From Pseudomonas baltica (GTDB lineage Bacteria > Pseudomonadota > Gammaproteobacteria > Pseudomonadales > Pseudomonadaceae): a DNA stretch of 64,000 nucleotides. Location: NCBI RefSeq assembly GCF_014235765.1, contig NZ_JACMYH010000001.1, positions 806,001-870,000 on the forward strand, read 5' to 3'. Below, piece after piece: positions 1-10,837 of this stretch (positions are counted from its first letter, which is position 1; every line of letters begins with the position of its first letter). The notes beneath the pieces are model-generated. The model was not told the DNA's origin. It ran no database searches and worked only from the letters and a program-made list of their open reading frames with translations. A program made the position numbers and the translations under genes.

Positions 1-94
1 CCCCCCCTAACCTCGCAGGACTTTCACTGCCCTATCGAGCCAGGCCGCCCAGGCCCTCGCGATCATTGCACACCTCCAACAAAAGGACCGCACC

Positions 95-412
95 ATGACC
101 TCCGTAGCCGACGCCGTACACGCCATGAAAGCCAAGTTCAATCCAGAGGCCGCCAAAGGCCTGGACCTGGTATTCGGATTCAACATCACCGACGAAGACA
201 AGCAGTACGCCCTGCTGGTGAAAGACGGTACCTGCGAGCTGCAGGAAGGCGAAAACCCGGACGCCAACGTGACCCTGGTCATGGACAGCGAAACCCTCAA
301 GGGTATCGTCAGCGGCGAAACCGATGGCATGCAGGCGTTCATGGGCGGCAAGCTGCGCGCCGAAGGCGACATGATGCTGGCCATGAAGCTGAGCGAACTG
401 TTCCCGGTCTGA
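95..412 (+). CDS. SCP2 sterol-binding domain protein
   Basis: A 105-residue protein that is essentially one SCP2 (sterol carrier protein 2) fold. The alternating pattern ending in a GKLRAEGDMMLAMKL segment, with a lipid-binding tail helix, is typical of stand-alone bacterial SCP2 proteins, which bind fatty acids or other hydrophobic ligands in the cytoplasm. The ATG at 95 has an AAGGA ribosome site about 7 bases upstream. The family's physiological ligand in Pseudomonas is not settled, so the function is given only as lipid binding. The next gene lies about 195 bases downstream on the same strand with nothing recognisable between them. Confidence 0.85.
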   Translation: MTSVADAVHAMKAKFNPEAAKGLDLVFGFNITDEDKQYALLVKDGTCELQEGENPDANVTLVMDSETLKGIVSGETDGMQAFMGGKLRAEGDMMLAMKLSELFPV

Positions 413-606
413 TTGTTCCCGGTCCAGAGCTGCGCTTCACCGCCGCATCCCACCTGCCCCGACCACGCCTCGGGGCAAGTGCGTCTCAAGCCTCATCCAT
501 TTGGCTCCCCTCGCCACATATGTACAGCCATGGTACGCCTGCATCGCTCTAGCCTTGATCGCTCTCAGGCCGGCACCTGCCGCCTGTTCCTTCGATGGAG
601 CGCATC

Positions 607-3600
607 ATGGCCAATACCCTTCCCTGGTTTCACTCGCGTCAACTTGCCCAGTGCATGTCCCGCCACCTCACCCAGGCATTTGAAAGCGAACAACTGAGCG
701 TCATCGAGTACGACTGGCTGCGGGGCCTGCCAGATAGCCCCACCATTGCGCCGGACATGCAGGTCTGCCTGCTGGGCAATGCCGATCCCGGCGTGTTCTG
801 CGGACTGCGCATCACGCGCACCGATCCGGACCTTGCGGCGGCCTACTATTACTCGCCACTCACAGGCATCCTGCCGTTCACCAGCAGCGCCGCCTTGCGC
901 GATGCCCTGTTGGCGGGGTTGCAGGCCGAAGCCGGTGCTCGGCCGACCACCACACGCGAGCCGAAATGGGTGTCAGTGACCCAATCACCGTTCAAGCGCT
1001 GGATGAAAGCGATCATTCTGGCGCAAGCGCGGCGCCTGAAAGCCATCGACCGTACCTGGCATCAGTTGCCGCTGCTTGGCGATATCCTCGACCGCGACCT
1101 CACCGCAGCGCTGCGCACTGCGATGCCTGCCAGCGACCCGATCATCCCGCGCAGCCACAAAGTGCATCGTGTCGACCGTCAGACCCGGGCAGTGGTCAAC
1201 GTGCAGCGCCTGCTCGATACCGCTCTGGACCTGCTCGCCGACTCACCGCAACCCGACTGCGAACATCGTTTCCTCGGCGTCTATGGACAGACGTTGAGTG
1301 ACGCCGATGCGCTTTGCTACCGCAGTACGCTGATGGCCACCAACTCACGATTGGCGAAAAACTACAGCGCTGCGCTGGCCGACTTCTGGCGCGCCAACCC
1401 CGACAACGAGCGCGGCAGCCTGCGCGATGGCCTGGGTCGGAGCCTGCAGACTGCCTACCTGAGTGCAGTGCTCGAGGCGCAAAGCCATCTGCATGCGAGC
1501 AACGCGCAACTGGAGCTGCTGAAATCGGTGGCGACATCGCCAGCGCCTGCCGGCCTGCGCCTGGAAACCCTTCGGTTCAACGCCGACCAGGCGCTGAACG
1601 ACGAGCCCGTGGCCTGGCCAGGCACGCTGATCATCAGCGACGCCGACCAGGCCAGCCTCGGCTACTACATTTTCAGCACGGACCAGGGTCTGTCGCATTG
1701 TGCCGACCTGCAGGCGCTGGGTGACTACCTGCAAGGGCTGGTCGCCGGGGCGAGCGACAGCCTGCGGCTGATCAAAAGCGATCGAGCATTGTTCAACGCG
1801 ATGATTCGGCCTGTACCCCAGCGCCTGGCGCTGACCGGGCAAGCGTTCCAGACCCTGGCCGACGGCTTGATCGACTTGCAACGGCGCCGGGTGCAGGAGG
1901 TGTTCGGCAACACGTCAGCCCTGCGCCCTTCTCCGCTGCTGGCGGTGGCCGAAGCGTTGGATCTGCGCAAGCTGGCACACCCTCGGCTGCACTGGCTCAG
2001 TGGCGAGCGGCCGATCACCGCCTTGGCCCTGCAGGCAGTCGAGCCTTCCACGAATCAGGCCAAGAGCAACTGGCTGCTGCAGATCGAGACCCTGCGCAGC
2101 TGGCAGCGATCGACCATGCACTGCGTCTCCCCGGTCAAAGACGGTGTGCGCCTGTTGTTCGCACCCGGCCTGCTGGCGATGCAGTCACCGCTACCGGCCG
2201 ACGAGCTGCGCCTCCACATCGACGGAGCACCGGAGTTGGCAGCTATCGGCCTGGTCGACTACTTTCTGGAGCGGACCAGCGGCGCCATCATCGCGCCACT
2301 GACCTCGGCGGATCGAGTGTTGAACCTGGCAGGCATCGAGCTCAACTGGCCCGACGTCGAGCATATAGAACAACTCGTGCTGGCCTGCAGTCCGGCACTG
2401 ACGAAAACCTACCGCGGCCTGGTGCGCCGGCAGATGTCCGCACCGCAACCACCTTGCCTGGGTGCCTATGACTTGCCAGGTCAACGGCGGGCATTGCGTG
2501 AACTCGGCCTGCGTACCAGCCTGGCCGTCGCCCGGCGTGAGGGCAGCATCGACGAGACACTGCTGCAACTGCTCGCCACTGCACTCGACTATCCCACGGC
2601 CCGTTTGCGCAATGCTGCCGACACCGACGTGCATGCCATCTATTTGCGGGTGCCTTCAGAAACGAACACCATCCCGCTGGCCGACATGTTCGTGCTGCAC
2701 TGCCATTCAAAGCCTGCAAGCCCGGTATTGATGTGGTCCGGCGACCACGGGCTGTTCGCCTTTGACTCGCTGCAGCAACTGAAGAAAACCGTGGCGGCTT
2801 CGGCCCGTCATCCGCACGCCCGTACACGCTGGCTCAACGGCCTGGATCCGGCCTTGATCGCGACAGTCCTGGAACACTTCCAGGCCGCTCCCGTCTCCGG
2901 CATTCACGTGGAAACCCGTGCGCTGACCGGCGACTTCATTACCGAGCTCGATGCGCTGGAAAGCCATCGTCAGCTGACCGGTCTGGGCGTCAACATGGCG
3001 CTGGCCGTCCAATGCGGCTTTTCCGCCACGCTGTTCCAGCGCAATGCAGACTACAGCCGCGCCGACAACATGCTCACCGTTGGCCTGGACCGTCTGGCCG
3101 TCGATGCGGCGAACGTGCAGCTTGCCGAGCTGCTGCCCCCCTGGATCCAGCGCGTTAGCGCCAGCCAACTCGCCCGCTACGCCGACATTCTCGGACGCTG
3201 CCTGGCAACCGCCAACAGGAAAAGCAATTATCTGGCGCAGATCCCCTTCATCGATGATTTTTCGCGAGACCGTCTGCGCGCCTCCATGGCCAAGGTCTGG
3301 CCAGAAGGCCCCAGTGATCCTGATCGGGTCGTGATCAAACTGACCGACACCAGCGGCGGCGGGGTCAGCATTGGCGGCATGCTCGGTACCGGTACGCTCG
3401 TCAGCCGGACGAAAACCCTGACCGAATGGGCGATCAGCCAATTCTCCGGGTCGGTGTCGAGCGAGATGCACATCAGCCTCGACCCGCCCTCGTTGATCAT
3501 GGATGTACCGACCACGCACCAGGTGCGCGAGGTGGTCAAGGATGCGGATGTGGGTGGCGAGTACCGCAAGCTGCTGGCCGCCAAGCTGTCCAGGCAGTCC

Positions 3601-5699
3601 GGAGACTACCCCTTGCGCCGTTTGCTGTTCGTCAAGGCATTGCCGGCGCAGATGGTGCGCAACGCACTCGAACGGGAGATGCAGGGCAAGATCAGTGCGG
3701 CGGCCACCGACATGATCGCTCAGGTGGTAGAGATGCCAGACGGTGTGGCTCGCGAGCCCTTGAACGGTCAGCGGATCACCCTCGGGCCGCTGGGCTTGAT
3801 CCCGGACGTGGGCATGAAAGCCGATATTGCCTGTGGCATGTACCTGATCGCGCCGGTGCAACCCGACCGTGGGCCGGTCGTGCTCTACACCTGCTATGGC
3901 GAGTCGGAGACCATTCGCGAGTACGCATCGCGCGCACAGCTGCTGGAGCAGATCAAGACCAACACCGCGCTTCAGGCACAGATCCTGAGCCGACTGCCTG
4001 AAGACGTTCATTCACGCTATGAGCACTCGGGGTTCACCGAGCCCCATATCCCCTGGACCACCGAAGTCAACGACGGTCAGCGACTGGGCAAACCGCCAGC
4101 CATCGTCCTGCTCGATCAACCAGAACAGGGCAACGCTCTGTACTATCTGTTCGAAGACAATCTCCAGCTCATCCAACTGCTGGCTCGTCAGCAGACCATG
4201 TCCTCGGGAGAAGCGAGCTGGAATGCTTTCTGTCACATCGTGAAACTGGGCATCGAGCAAGGTGCGATGATCCTGCCCAGCGTCGTCGGGTCCCTGGTGG
4301 CGCTTTATCAGTCGCAACAGCTGCTCAACGATTCGGTCAAGGCGATGGGACGCAGGCGCTGGGGTGAGGCGCTGGCCGACTTCATCGCCGCCCTGGCTTC
4401 GGTGGTCGGCGCGCGCCGTGGCGCCGAGCATTTCAAGCGCGAGATCCAGGCCGCCGAAAATGCCGAACACGCACCCAGGGCGCTGGTGGCAGGCCGGCGC
4501 TTCGGCGGCCTGAGTGCGGCACTGGCCGTATTGGAAGCCAACGATGTGGCATTGAACAGGCTCAACTACGACGCCCTGCTCAACATGTATGAAACCGCCG
4601 ACCTCGCGCACCGCTATGCCGTGGTCGATGGCCGGGTGATGGAGGTCAAGCGCGCCGAGCAAGGTTGTACATCGTCAGCAAAGGACGTGAAGGGCCAACC
4701 ATTACCCTGGATGGCCAGCAGAAGTGGCACGCCGATCTCGAGATCGCGCGGATGGGGGCCGGGTATTCGTTGATGGACAACTACGACACCTGGATCACCG
4801 ACATCAACATTCCCGACGTATTCATCACCTTGGCCGAAGGTACCGAGCAGATCCGCCAGCGCTACCCTCGTCATCACCAGATGATCGTGCGCGCCCATGC
4901 CCATGCGGTCGATTGCCTGCGCAATGCGCTGCAAAATCTCAACCAGAAAACTCCCCACGTACCGCTGCCGGCGCAAACCCTGGAGATTCTGACCGACGTG
5001 TTCGAAGTAGACGTCACGCCGGCCATGCTGCAACGTCTGCGCAGCAGCTGTGTGCAGCTGCTCGACGCACTGACCAGCGATGCACTGGACCCACACTCCT
5101 CGCCCCGCTATTGGGACGGGCTCAATGAGGAGGGCCACGAGGGCAACCACGCCTTTGTCTGGGAGGGCGATCCGCAGCAACGCATATTCCTGACGGAAAA
5201 ATTCTTCGATCTGCCGATCGAGACCATGATGTATTCCAGTCATGAACGCACCCAGGCGCAGTTGTACGCGCACCATCAGGCCGCATCGCTGCTGCACGAG
5301 CTCAGCCATCAGGTGCTCAAGACCGTGGACCTGGCCTACCTCGACACCTTTCTGCCGCTGCACCAGCATTATGATGACCTGGGCGGCATGTATGGGCAGG
5401 CGCAGGTGTATGCGCGCAGCCTGCTCAAGATCCGCCAGGAAGGGTTATCCTTGAGTACGCCGCTGGCAAAGCTGTTCACTCGCCCGAGTCCCGGTGGTCG
5501 GCGCGATTTTCGTCCCAGCGACGGGCGTCAGCGCAAAACGGTCCTGCAATTGACAGGCAAGACCCACCTGGCCGATGCCCGCGTGGCCTTCCGGACCGAC
5601 CCCGAGGTGCGTTCGAAGCTGATTCTGGCCAATGCCGATTCAGTCACACTGCTGGTTTTCCGCCTGGGGCAGGAGGTCTTCACGCCGCCCTCTTCCTGA
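607..5699 (+). pseudogene. Frameshifted large dermonecrotic-toxin-like (DUF6543-type) protein with HExxH tail
   Basis: Reading starts at ATG 607, which has GGAG at 598-601; an in-frame ATG at 595 lacks a good ribosome site. The first frame runs to a stop at 4773, but its last ~35 residues look like out-of-frame sequence, while a second frame (open from 4665 to 5699) continues the protein. Changing from the first to the second frame at about 4663-4665 joins them into roughly 1,700 residues, the usual size of the large Pseudomonas proteins annotated as dermonecrotic toxin domain (DUF6543). The 3' part has HELSH at 5295-5309, an HExxH zinc-metalloprotease signature. No signal peptide is visible. 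The single-base disruption could be a real mutation or a sequence error; no classical slippery heptamer is present. The family assignment comes from overall pattern (for example the VLYTCYGESETIREYASRA stretch), not from a search. Confidence 0.65.
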
Positions 5700-5745
5700 A
5701 GATTTGTTCAGCTTCCATTCGGCGCAAACATCAAGCACGCTGTTT

Positions 5746-5764
5746 AATAATGAGTATCATTATG
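5746..5764. promoter_or_regulatory. Fur box upstream of efeU
   Basis: The 19 bases AATAATGAGTATCATTATG match the classical Fur consensus (GATAATGATAATCATTATC) at 15 positions and keep the dyad symmetry. The site lies about 40 bases before the efeU start, where bound Fe-Fur would block transcription. Repression of the efe genes under iron sufficiency is therefore expected. Confidence 0.85.
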
Positions 5765-5804
5765 TTACAAGTTAGCATCCTAATTACTCGTTGAACGGTG
5801 CGAA

Positions 5805-6647
5805 GTGCTGGTTCCATTCTTGATCATGCTGCGCGAAGGGATTGAAGCCGCGCTCATCGTTGGCATCATCGCCAGCTACCTGAAACAGACTGGTCGTGGT
5901 CAATGGATGCCAGCGGTCTGGATCGGCGTCTTCCTGGCAGCGGCCCTGGCCCTGCTGGTGGGCGGCGGCCTTGAGTTGATGAGCGCGGAATTCCCGCAGA
6001 AGCAACAGGAATTGTTCGAAGCGCTCATCGGCCTGGTGGCCGTGGTCATCCTCACCTCCATGGTGTTCTGGATGCGCAAGGTCGCCCGCTCGGTGAAGCA
6101 CTCGCTGCAGGCAGCCCTGGACCAAGCCCTGACTGGCTCTCGCCACCAGGTCGCGGCGCTGATCGCCATGGTGTTCTTCGCCGTCGCCCGTGAAGGCCTG
6201 GAAACCGTATTTTTCCTGCTCGCCGTGTTCCAGCAGAGCGAAGGTCCCGGTGCGCCCATCGGCGCCCTGCTCGGCCTGCTGCTGGCGGTGGCCATCGGCT
6301 TTGCCATCTATTCGGGCAGCATGCGCCTGAACCTGTCGCTGTTCTTTCGCTGGACCGGCTTGTTCATTCTGGTGGTCGCGGCGGGCATTCTCGCCAACTC
6401 GGTCATGGCCCTGCATGAAGCAGGGGTCTGGAACAGCTTGCAGAGCGTGGTCTTCGACATCAGCGCCACACTGCCCATGGACGGTCCGATCGGATCGGTA
6501 CTGGCCGGCATGTTCGGCTATCAGGACGCACCGACGATCAGCACCCTGGGTGCATACCTGATCTATCTGGTGGTGGCCCTGGTGGCGTTCTTCATGCCCC
6601 ATGCCGCGCCGGCGCAGGTCAACTCCTCCCCCGCCACTCATCAGTAA
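5805..6647 (+). CDS. efeU: EfeU iron permease (FTR1 family)
   Basis: Inner-membrane permease of the EfeUOB ferrous iron uptake system, 280 residues with about seven hydrophobic spans. The FTR1-type REGxE motifs that bind iron in the membrane are present twice: REGIE at residues 10-14 and REGLE at 129-133. The start is the GTG at 5805, because the N-terminus LVPFLIMLREG is conserved in the family; the ATG at 5826 would cut into the first motif. It is the first gene after the Fur box, with efeO starting 7 bases after its stop, so the two are surely cotranscribed. Confidence 0.93.
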   Translation: MLVPFLIMLREGIEAALIVGIIASYLKQTGRGQWMPAVWIGVFLAAALALLVGGGLELMSAEFPQKQQELFEALIGLVAVVILTSMVFWMRKVARSVKHSLQAALDQALTGSRHQVAALIAMVFFAVAREGLETVFFLLAVFQQSEGPGAPIGALLGLLLAVAIGFAIYSGSMRLNLSLFFRWTGLFILVVAAGILANSVMALHEAGVWNSLQSVVFDISATLPMDGPIGSVLAGMFGYQDAPTISTLGAYLIYLVVALVAFFMPHAAPAQVNSSPATHQ

Positions 6648-6654
6648 GGCTTCC

Positions 6655-7848
6655 ATGTCCAACCCAGTCAATGGCGCCCCGCCGCGTCTGATGCGTGTGG
6701 CGCTCGCCGCGTCGGTGGTCGTGATGATCGCCGCCGGCGGCCTGTTCTACTATGCGTCGCAAGTCGCTTCGAGCAAACGTCAGGCCACCGCCCAGAACGA
6801 GATCGTGGTGAACATCCATCCGCACAACTGCGAGCCGGCCGCGCTCACCGTGGCCGCGGGGCGCAACAGCTTTCGCATCGTCAACCGCTCCGAGCGGGCG
6901 GTGGAATGGGAAATCCTCGATGGCGTGCTGGTGGTCGAAGAACGCGAGAACATCGCACCCGGCCTGAGCCAGGTGATCAACGCCAACCTGCAGCCGGGGG
7001 ATTATCAGATCACCTGCGGCCTGCTCAGCAATCCGCGCGGCACCTTGAAGGTCACGCCCACGGCCGAGTCCGATGCTGCAGCCAAGGCGCGGCCGTCGAT
7101 GGTGGCTTTCGTCGGCCCTCTGTCGGAATACCGGGTGTACCTGGCAACCCAGGGCAGCGCCCTGATTCGCGCCGTGGACGCCTTGAACCAGGCCATTGTC
7201 GCCGGTGATCTGGCGCAGGCACGCAGCTTGTACGCCCCGGCACGAGCCGCCTATCAACGTATCGCGCCCGCCGCGCAACGCCTGGCCGAACTGGACAATG
7301 CCATCAATGCCCGCGCCGACTACTACGAGAAGCGCGAACAGGATACGGCTTTCGGTGGTTTCCACCGCTTGGAGTACGGCCTGTTCCAGCAGAACAGCGT
7401 GGAGGGTCTGGTGCCGGTGGCGCAGAAACTGGCCAGCGATGTCACTGAACTGAGGCGCCAGCTGCTGGCGCAGCCATTGCCTCCCGAACAACTGGTGAGC
7501 ATCGTTGCGCGCAACCTGCACGGGTTGGCGGACCTTCGTAGCCAGGGTGAAGAAGAGCGCTACAGCCACACCGACCTGAATGGCTTCGCGGCCAATCTGG
7601 AGGGTGCGCGCAAGGTGGTCGACCTGCTGCGTCCACTGTTGACGAAGTCCGCGTCCGAGTTGCTGCCGCGGATCGACGAGGCGGCGGATGAGTTGGCCAT
7701 GCAGTTGGCGAGCCTGCGCAGCGGCGACGGCTATCAGAGCTACGAGACGGTCAGCACCGAGCAACGCCAGCAGATCGCTGCCCAGGCCAAGGCCCTGGCC
7801 GATGCCCTCGACGGCATCGACCCTGCGCTGGGCCTCTCCACCCTGTAG
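6655..7848 (+). CDS. efeO: EfeO, two-domain cupredoxin/M75 iron-uptake protein
   Basis: Periplasmic component of the EfeUOB system, 397 residues. A membrane segment at about residues 12-35 acts as signal or anchor. A cupredoxin-like domain follows (about 40-130, with a conserved NPRGTLKV end), then an imelysin/M75 domain with the HxxE motif at H237-E240 (FHRLEY). The family is thought to bind and oxidise or deliver iron to EfeU. The ATG at 6655 has AAGG just upstream; the longer open frame to 6601 overlaps efeU and is not used. It is followed by an unusual REP-containing gap before efeB. Confidence 0.92.
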   Translation: MSNPVNGAPPRLMRVALAASVVVMIAAGGLFYYASQVASSKRQATAQNEIVVNIHPHNCEPAALTVAAGRNSFRIVNRSERAVEWEILDGVLVVEERENIAPGLSQVINANLQPGDYQITCGLLSNPRGTLKVTPTAESDAAAKARPSMVAFVGPLSEYRVYLATQGSALIRAVDALNQAIVAGDLAQARSLYAPARAAYQRIAPAAQRLAELDNAINARADYYEKREQDTAFGGFHRLEYGLFQQNSVEGLVPVAQKLASDVTELRRQLLAQPLPPEQLVSIVARNLHGLADLRSQGEEERYSHTDLNGFAANLEGARKVVDLLRPLLTKSASELLPRIDEAADELAMQLASLRSGDGYQSYETVSTEQRQQIAAQAKALADALDGIDPALGLSTL

Positions 7849-7852
7849 GCCC

Positions 7853-8094
7853 GTCGGCGGCACCTGCGGTGTAACTGGCTGACTGCGCTGAACCCGGACG
7901 CGGGGATACGACAAGCCGCAGTGGCAGTGCGATCTCTGTAGCAGCGGCGCGAGCCGCGTCGGCGGTACCTGCGGTGTAACTGGCTGACCACGCTGAACCC
8001 GGACGCGGCTTGCACCGCTGCTACAGGGATTACGCCAAGCCGCATTGGCAATGCGATCTCTGTAGCAGCGGCGCGAGCCGCGTCGGCGGTACCG
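7853..8094. repeat. Duplicated REP-containing block between efeO and efeB
   Basis: The 296-base gap between efeO and efeB is largely repeats. A block beginning GTCGGCGG occurs at 7853, 7958 and 8082 (steps of 105 and 124 bases). The first copy lacks about 19 bases holding one palindrome arm. The palindrome TGTAGCAGCGG...GAGCCGCGTC at 7938-7960 is answered by its inverse GACGCGGCTT...CGCTGCTACA ending at 8025, and the forward arm recurs at 8061-8084. This REP family (TGTAGCAGCGG) differs from the GTAGGAGCGG family seen elsewhere in the window. No gene is visible inside. Confidence 0.85.
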
Positions 8095-8144
8095 GCGGTG
8101 CGACAGAGGTTGAAGTGAATGAAACAGCGACGAGATAAACGATC

Positions 8145-9458
8145 ATGAGCAACACCGACAATCCGAATTCACCTGTCGACGCCCAGCGCCGTCGCGTACT
8201 GCTGGGCCTGGGCGCCGCCGGTGCGGCCCTGGCCGGTGCCGGCCTGAGCTGCCCGGCGATGGCCGCACCCGCCGCCAAGGTCACCGAAGCGCCAAAAAGC
8301 GAAAAGACCCAGGACCGCCATGACTACCAGGGCCTGCACCAGACCGGGGTCGTCACACCGCGGCCAGCCGCAGGCATGCTGGTGGCATTCGATGTACTGG
8401 CCAGTGATCGCGAAGATCTGGAGCGCCTGTTCCGCACCCTGGACGAGCGCATCCGCTTCCTGATGACTGGCGGCCCCGTGGCGCAGGTCGACCCCAAGCT
8501 GCCGCCGGTGGATTCGGGCATCCTTGGCCCGGTGGTGGTGCCAGACAACCTGACCATCACCGTGTCGGTGGGCGAGTCACTGTTCGACGAGCGCTTCGGC
8601 CTCGCCGATGCCAAGCCCAAACGCCTGTCGCGGATGGTCGGTTTCCCCAATGATGCGTTGGAGGCGGATCAATGCCACGGTGACCTGACCCTGCAGTTCT
8701 GTGCCAATACCCCGGACAGCAACATCCACGCCCTGCGCGACATCGTCAAGAACCTGCCCGACCTGCTTTTCGTGCGCTGGAAACAGGAAGGTACGGTGCC
8801 GCCGCAGGCGCCTGCCAAACCTGGCGAGCCTGAACAGAGCGCGCGCAACTTCCTCGGCTTTCGTGACGGCTCGGCCAACCCGGACTCCAACGACACCCGG
8901 CTGATGGATGCGCTGGTATGGGTACAGCCTGGCGGCGACGAGCCAACCTGGGCCGAGCATGGCAGTTATCAGGCGGTGCGCATCATCCGCAACTTCGTCG
9001 AACGCTGGGACCGCACGCCGCTGCAAGAGCAGGAGAATATCTTCGGCCGGGTGAAAACCACCGGTGCGCCCATGGATGGCCGGCTCGAAAGTGACGTGCC
9101 GGACTACGGCAAAGATCCCGAAGGCAAGCTGACCAAGCTGGACGCGCACATTCGCCTGGCCAATCCGCGCACCCCGGAGTCGCAGCAGAACCTCATCCTG
9201 CGTCGACCCTTCAATTATTCGAACGGGGTGAACAAGAACGGCCAGCTGGACATGGGCTTGCTGTTCATCTGCTACCAGGCGGATCTGGAAAAAGGTTTTA
9301 TCACCGTGCAGACCCGCCTCAACGGCGAACCGCTGGAGGAATACCTCAAGCCTGTGGGCGGCGGTTATTTCTTCACCCTGCCAGGGGTGACCAGCGCCCA
9401 GGATTTCATCGGCCGCAGCCTGCTCGCTGCGAGCAAGAACCTCACCACCACTGCATGA
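8145..9458 (+). CDS. efeB: EfeB, Tat-exported Dyp-type haem peroxidase
   Basis: Periplasmic DyP-type peroxidase of the Efe system, 437 residues. The N-terminus has a twin-arginine signal (RRR at 15-17, then a long Ala/Gly-rich hydrophobic stretch ending in AMA before APAA), so it is exported folded with haem. The DyP signature GFRDGS lies at about residue 237, and the probable haem-ligating histidine is in [13 protein letters not shown] at about residue 333. The family has been assigned peroxidase, ferrous-oxidase and deferrochelatase roles. The start at 8145 has only a weak ribosome site. The efeM gene starts 27 bases after its stop. Confidence 0.93.
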   Translation: MSNTDNPNSPVDAQRRRVLLGLGAAGAALAGAGLSCPAMAAPAAKVTEAPKSEKTQDRHDYQGLHQTGVVTPRPAAGMLVAFDVLASDREDLERLFRTLDERIRFLMTGGPVAQVDPKLPPVDSGILGPVVVPDNLTITVSVGESLFDERFGLADAKPKRLSRMVGFPNDALEADQCHGDLTLQFCANTPDSNIHALRDIVKNLPDLLFVRWKQEGTVPPQAPAKPGEPEQSARNFLGFRDGSANPDSNDTRLMDALVWVQPGGDEPTWAEHGSYQAVRIIRNFVERWDRTPLQEQENIFGRVKTTGAPMDGRLESDVPDYGKDPEGKLTKLDAHIRLANPRTPESQQNLILRRPFNYSNGVNKNGQLDMGLLFICYQADLEKGFITVQTRLNGEPLEEYLKPVGGGYFFTLPGVTSAQDFIGRSLLAASKNLTTTA

Positions 9459-9485
9459 CCACTTGATACAACCGGGGAACCATTC

Positions 9486-10313
9486 ATGACAAAGACGCCA
9501 CTCGCTCTGCTGCTGACCCTTGGCCTGTTCAACGCTCCGCTGTCGGCCTTTGCCGCGACCCAGTCGCCGTTGGACCTGGTAGGGCCGGTTTCGGACTACA
9601 AGATCTACGTGACCGAGAAGGTCGATCAACTGGCCGTGGAAACCGCCAGGTTCACCGACGCGATCAAGAAAGGCGACCTGGCCACCGCCAAGAAGCTGTA
9701 TGCGCCGACCCGCGTGCACTACGAGGCCATCGAGCCGATCGCCGAGCTGTTCAGCGACCTGGATGCGTCGATCGATTCGCGTGTCGATGACCATGAAGCC
9801 GGTGTGAAGGCGGAAGATTTCACCGGTTTTCACCGCCTGGAATACAGCCTGTACTCGGAAAATACCACCAAGGGCCTGGATGCATTGGCCGACGGTCTGC
9901 TCAAGGATGTGAAGGACTTGCAGAACCGTATCGCCGAGCTGACCTTCCCGCCGGAGAAAGTGGTCGGCGGTGCCGCCGCACTGCTCGAAGAGGTGGCCGC
10001 CACCAAGGTGTCCGGTGAGGAAGACCGTTACAGCCATACCGACCTGTATGATTTCCAGGGCAACATCGACGGCGCGAAGAAGATCGTCGACCTGTTCCGT
10101 CCGCAGATCGAAGGCCAGGACAAGGCGTTCGCAGCCAAGGTAGACAAGAACTTCGCCACCGTCGACAAGATCCTGGCCAAGTACCGCACTGCCGATGGCG
10201 GCTTCCAAACCTACGACAAGGTCAAGGAAAACGACCGCAAGGCACTGATCGGCCCGGTCAACACCCTCGCCGAAGACCTCTCCACCCTGCGCGGCAAACT
10301 CGGCCTGAACTGA
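9486..10313 (+). CDS. efeM: EfeM-type single-domain M75 (imelysin) protein
   Basis: A 275-residue periplasmic protein. A Sec signal peptide occupies residues 1-23 (cleavage after SAFA) and the mature part is a single M75 domain without cupredoxin. The HxxE motif is at H116-E119 (FHRLEY). It is clearly related to the C-terminal half of EfeO (shared VGPVSDYKIY-like start and EEDRYSHTDL segment), so the locus carries two M75 proteins. GGGGAAC just before ATG 9486 serves as ribosome site. A terminator follows, so this is the last gene of the efe operon. Confidence 0.88.
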   Translation: MTKTPLALLLTLGLFNAPLSAFAATQSPLDLVGPVSDYKIYVTEKVDQLAVETARFTDAIKKGDLATAKKLYAPTRVHYEAIEPIAELFSDLDASIDSRVDDHEAGVKAEDFTGFHRLEYSLYSENTTKGLDALADGLLKDVKDLQNRIAELTFPPEKVVGGAAALLEEVAATKVSGEEDRYSHTDLYDFQGNIDGAKKIVDLFRPQIEGQDKAFAAKVDKNFATVDKILAKYRTADGGFQTYDKVKENDRKALIGPVNTLAEDLSTLRGKLGLN

Positions 10314-10329
10314 GCCGTCTGCTGGTGAT

Positions 10330-10356
10330 AAGGGCCCTTCCAAGGGCCCTTTTTTG
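10330..10356 (+). terminator. Rho-independent terminator of the efe operon
   Basis: An 8-bp perfect stem (AAGGGCCC at 10330-10337 with GGGCCCTT at 10344-10351), a 6-base loop and a T tract directly after the stem. It lies 16 bases after the efeM stop. Confidence 0.9.
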
Positions 10357-10401
10357 TGGGCGCCGTTTTTGTCAGGGGCGTTTTTTGCAGGGGCTGTTTT
10401 T

Positions 10402-10697
10402 GTGGGAGCGGGCTCTGCCCGCGAAGCCCGCAACCCGGTACATCAGAAACACCGCAAGGCCCCTTCTCGGCCGATGACCGCTCCTACGGCGGACTCGAAC
10501 CCTGCGTAGGAGCGGTCCGTGGCCGCGAACGCAGCGCTGCGGTCTCCCAGACACACCGCAGCGCCCCCTTCGCGGCCGATGACCGCTCCTACGGCACCCT
10601 CAAACCCTGCGTAGGAGCGGTCCGTGGCCGCGAAAAAACCGACGCAATACCCCTGATCTCCCGCAGCATCTCATTCGCGGCTACACGCCGCTCCTTC
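10402..10697. repeat. REP cluster upstream of the RAYT gene
   Basis: Three inverted pairs of the palindromic REP unit, with forward arms at 10402 (a GTGGGAGCGG variant), 10506 and 10611 and inverse arms ending near 10486, 10591 and 10697. The last inverse arm is degenerate. The unit is GTAGGAGCGG, a 5-base core, then GGCCGCGAA. The remaining 140 bases before the RAYT gene show nothing recognisable. Confidence 0.9.
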
Positions 10698-10837
10698 AAG
10701 CTTCTGGCACTGTGCAAACCTGGCCCTCATTACCGGTCATTTCGATCTCCGTAACGGACACACACAGTCATTAATCCGCCCCACTCACCTGCTCACTGCC
10801 CGCTACATTCAAACCTCCGCCATGGATGGAGGCTCTC

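Noticed and set aside
2707..4011. 434-residue minus-strand open frame inside the toxin-like gene
   Set aside because: No domain, and the plus-strand protein is continuous across it.
4655..4675. Programmed -1 ribosomal frameshift in the toxin-like gene
   Set aside because: The shift direction fits, but no slippery heptamer or clear downstream stimulator is visible; mutation or sequence error is simpler.
6619..7914. 431-residue minus-strand open frame opposite efeO
   Set aside because: Antisense shadow with low-complexity Gln/Ala/Arg-rich sequence.
8577..10433. 618-residue minus-strand open frame opposite efeB and efeM
   Set aside because: Shadow of two certain genes with no recognisable domain and no ribosome site.
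10356..10754. 132-residue plus-strand open frame
   Set aside because: It is translated REP sequence following the efe terminator.
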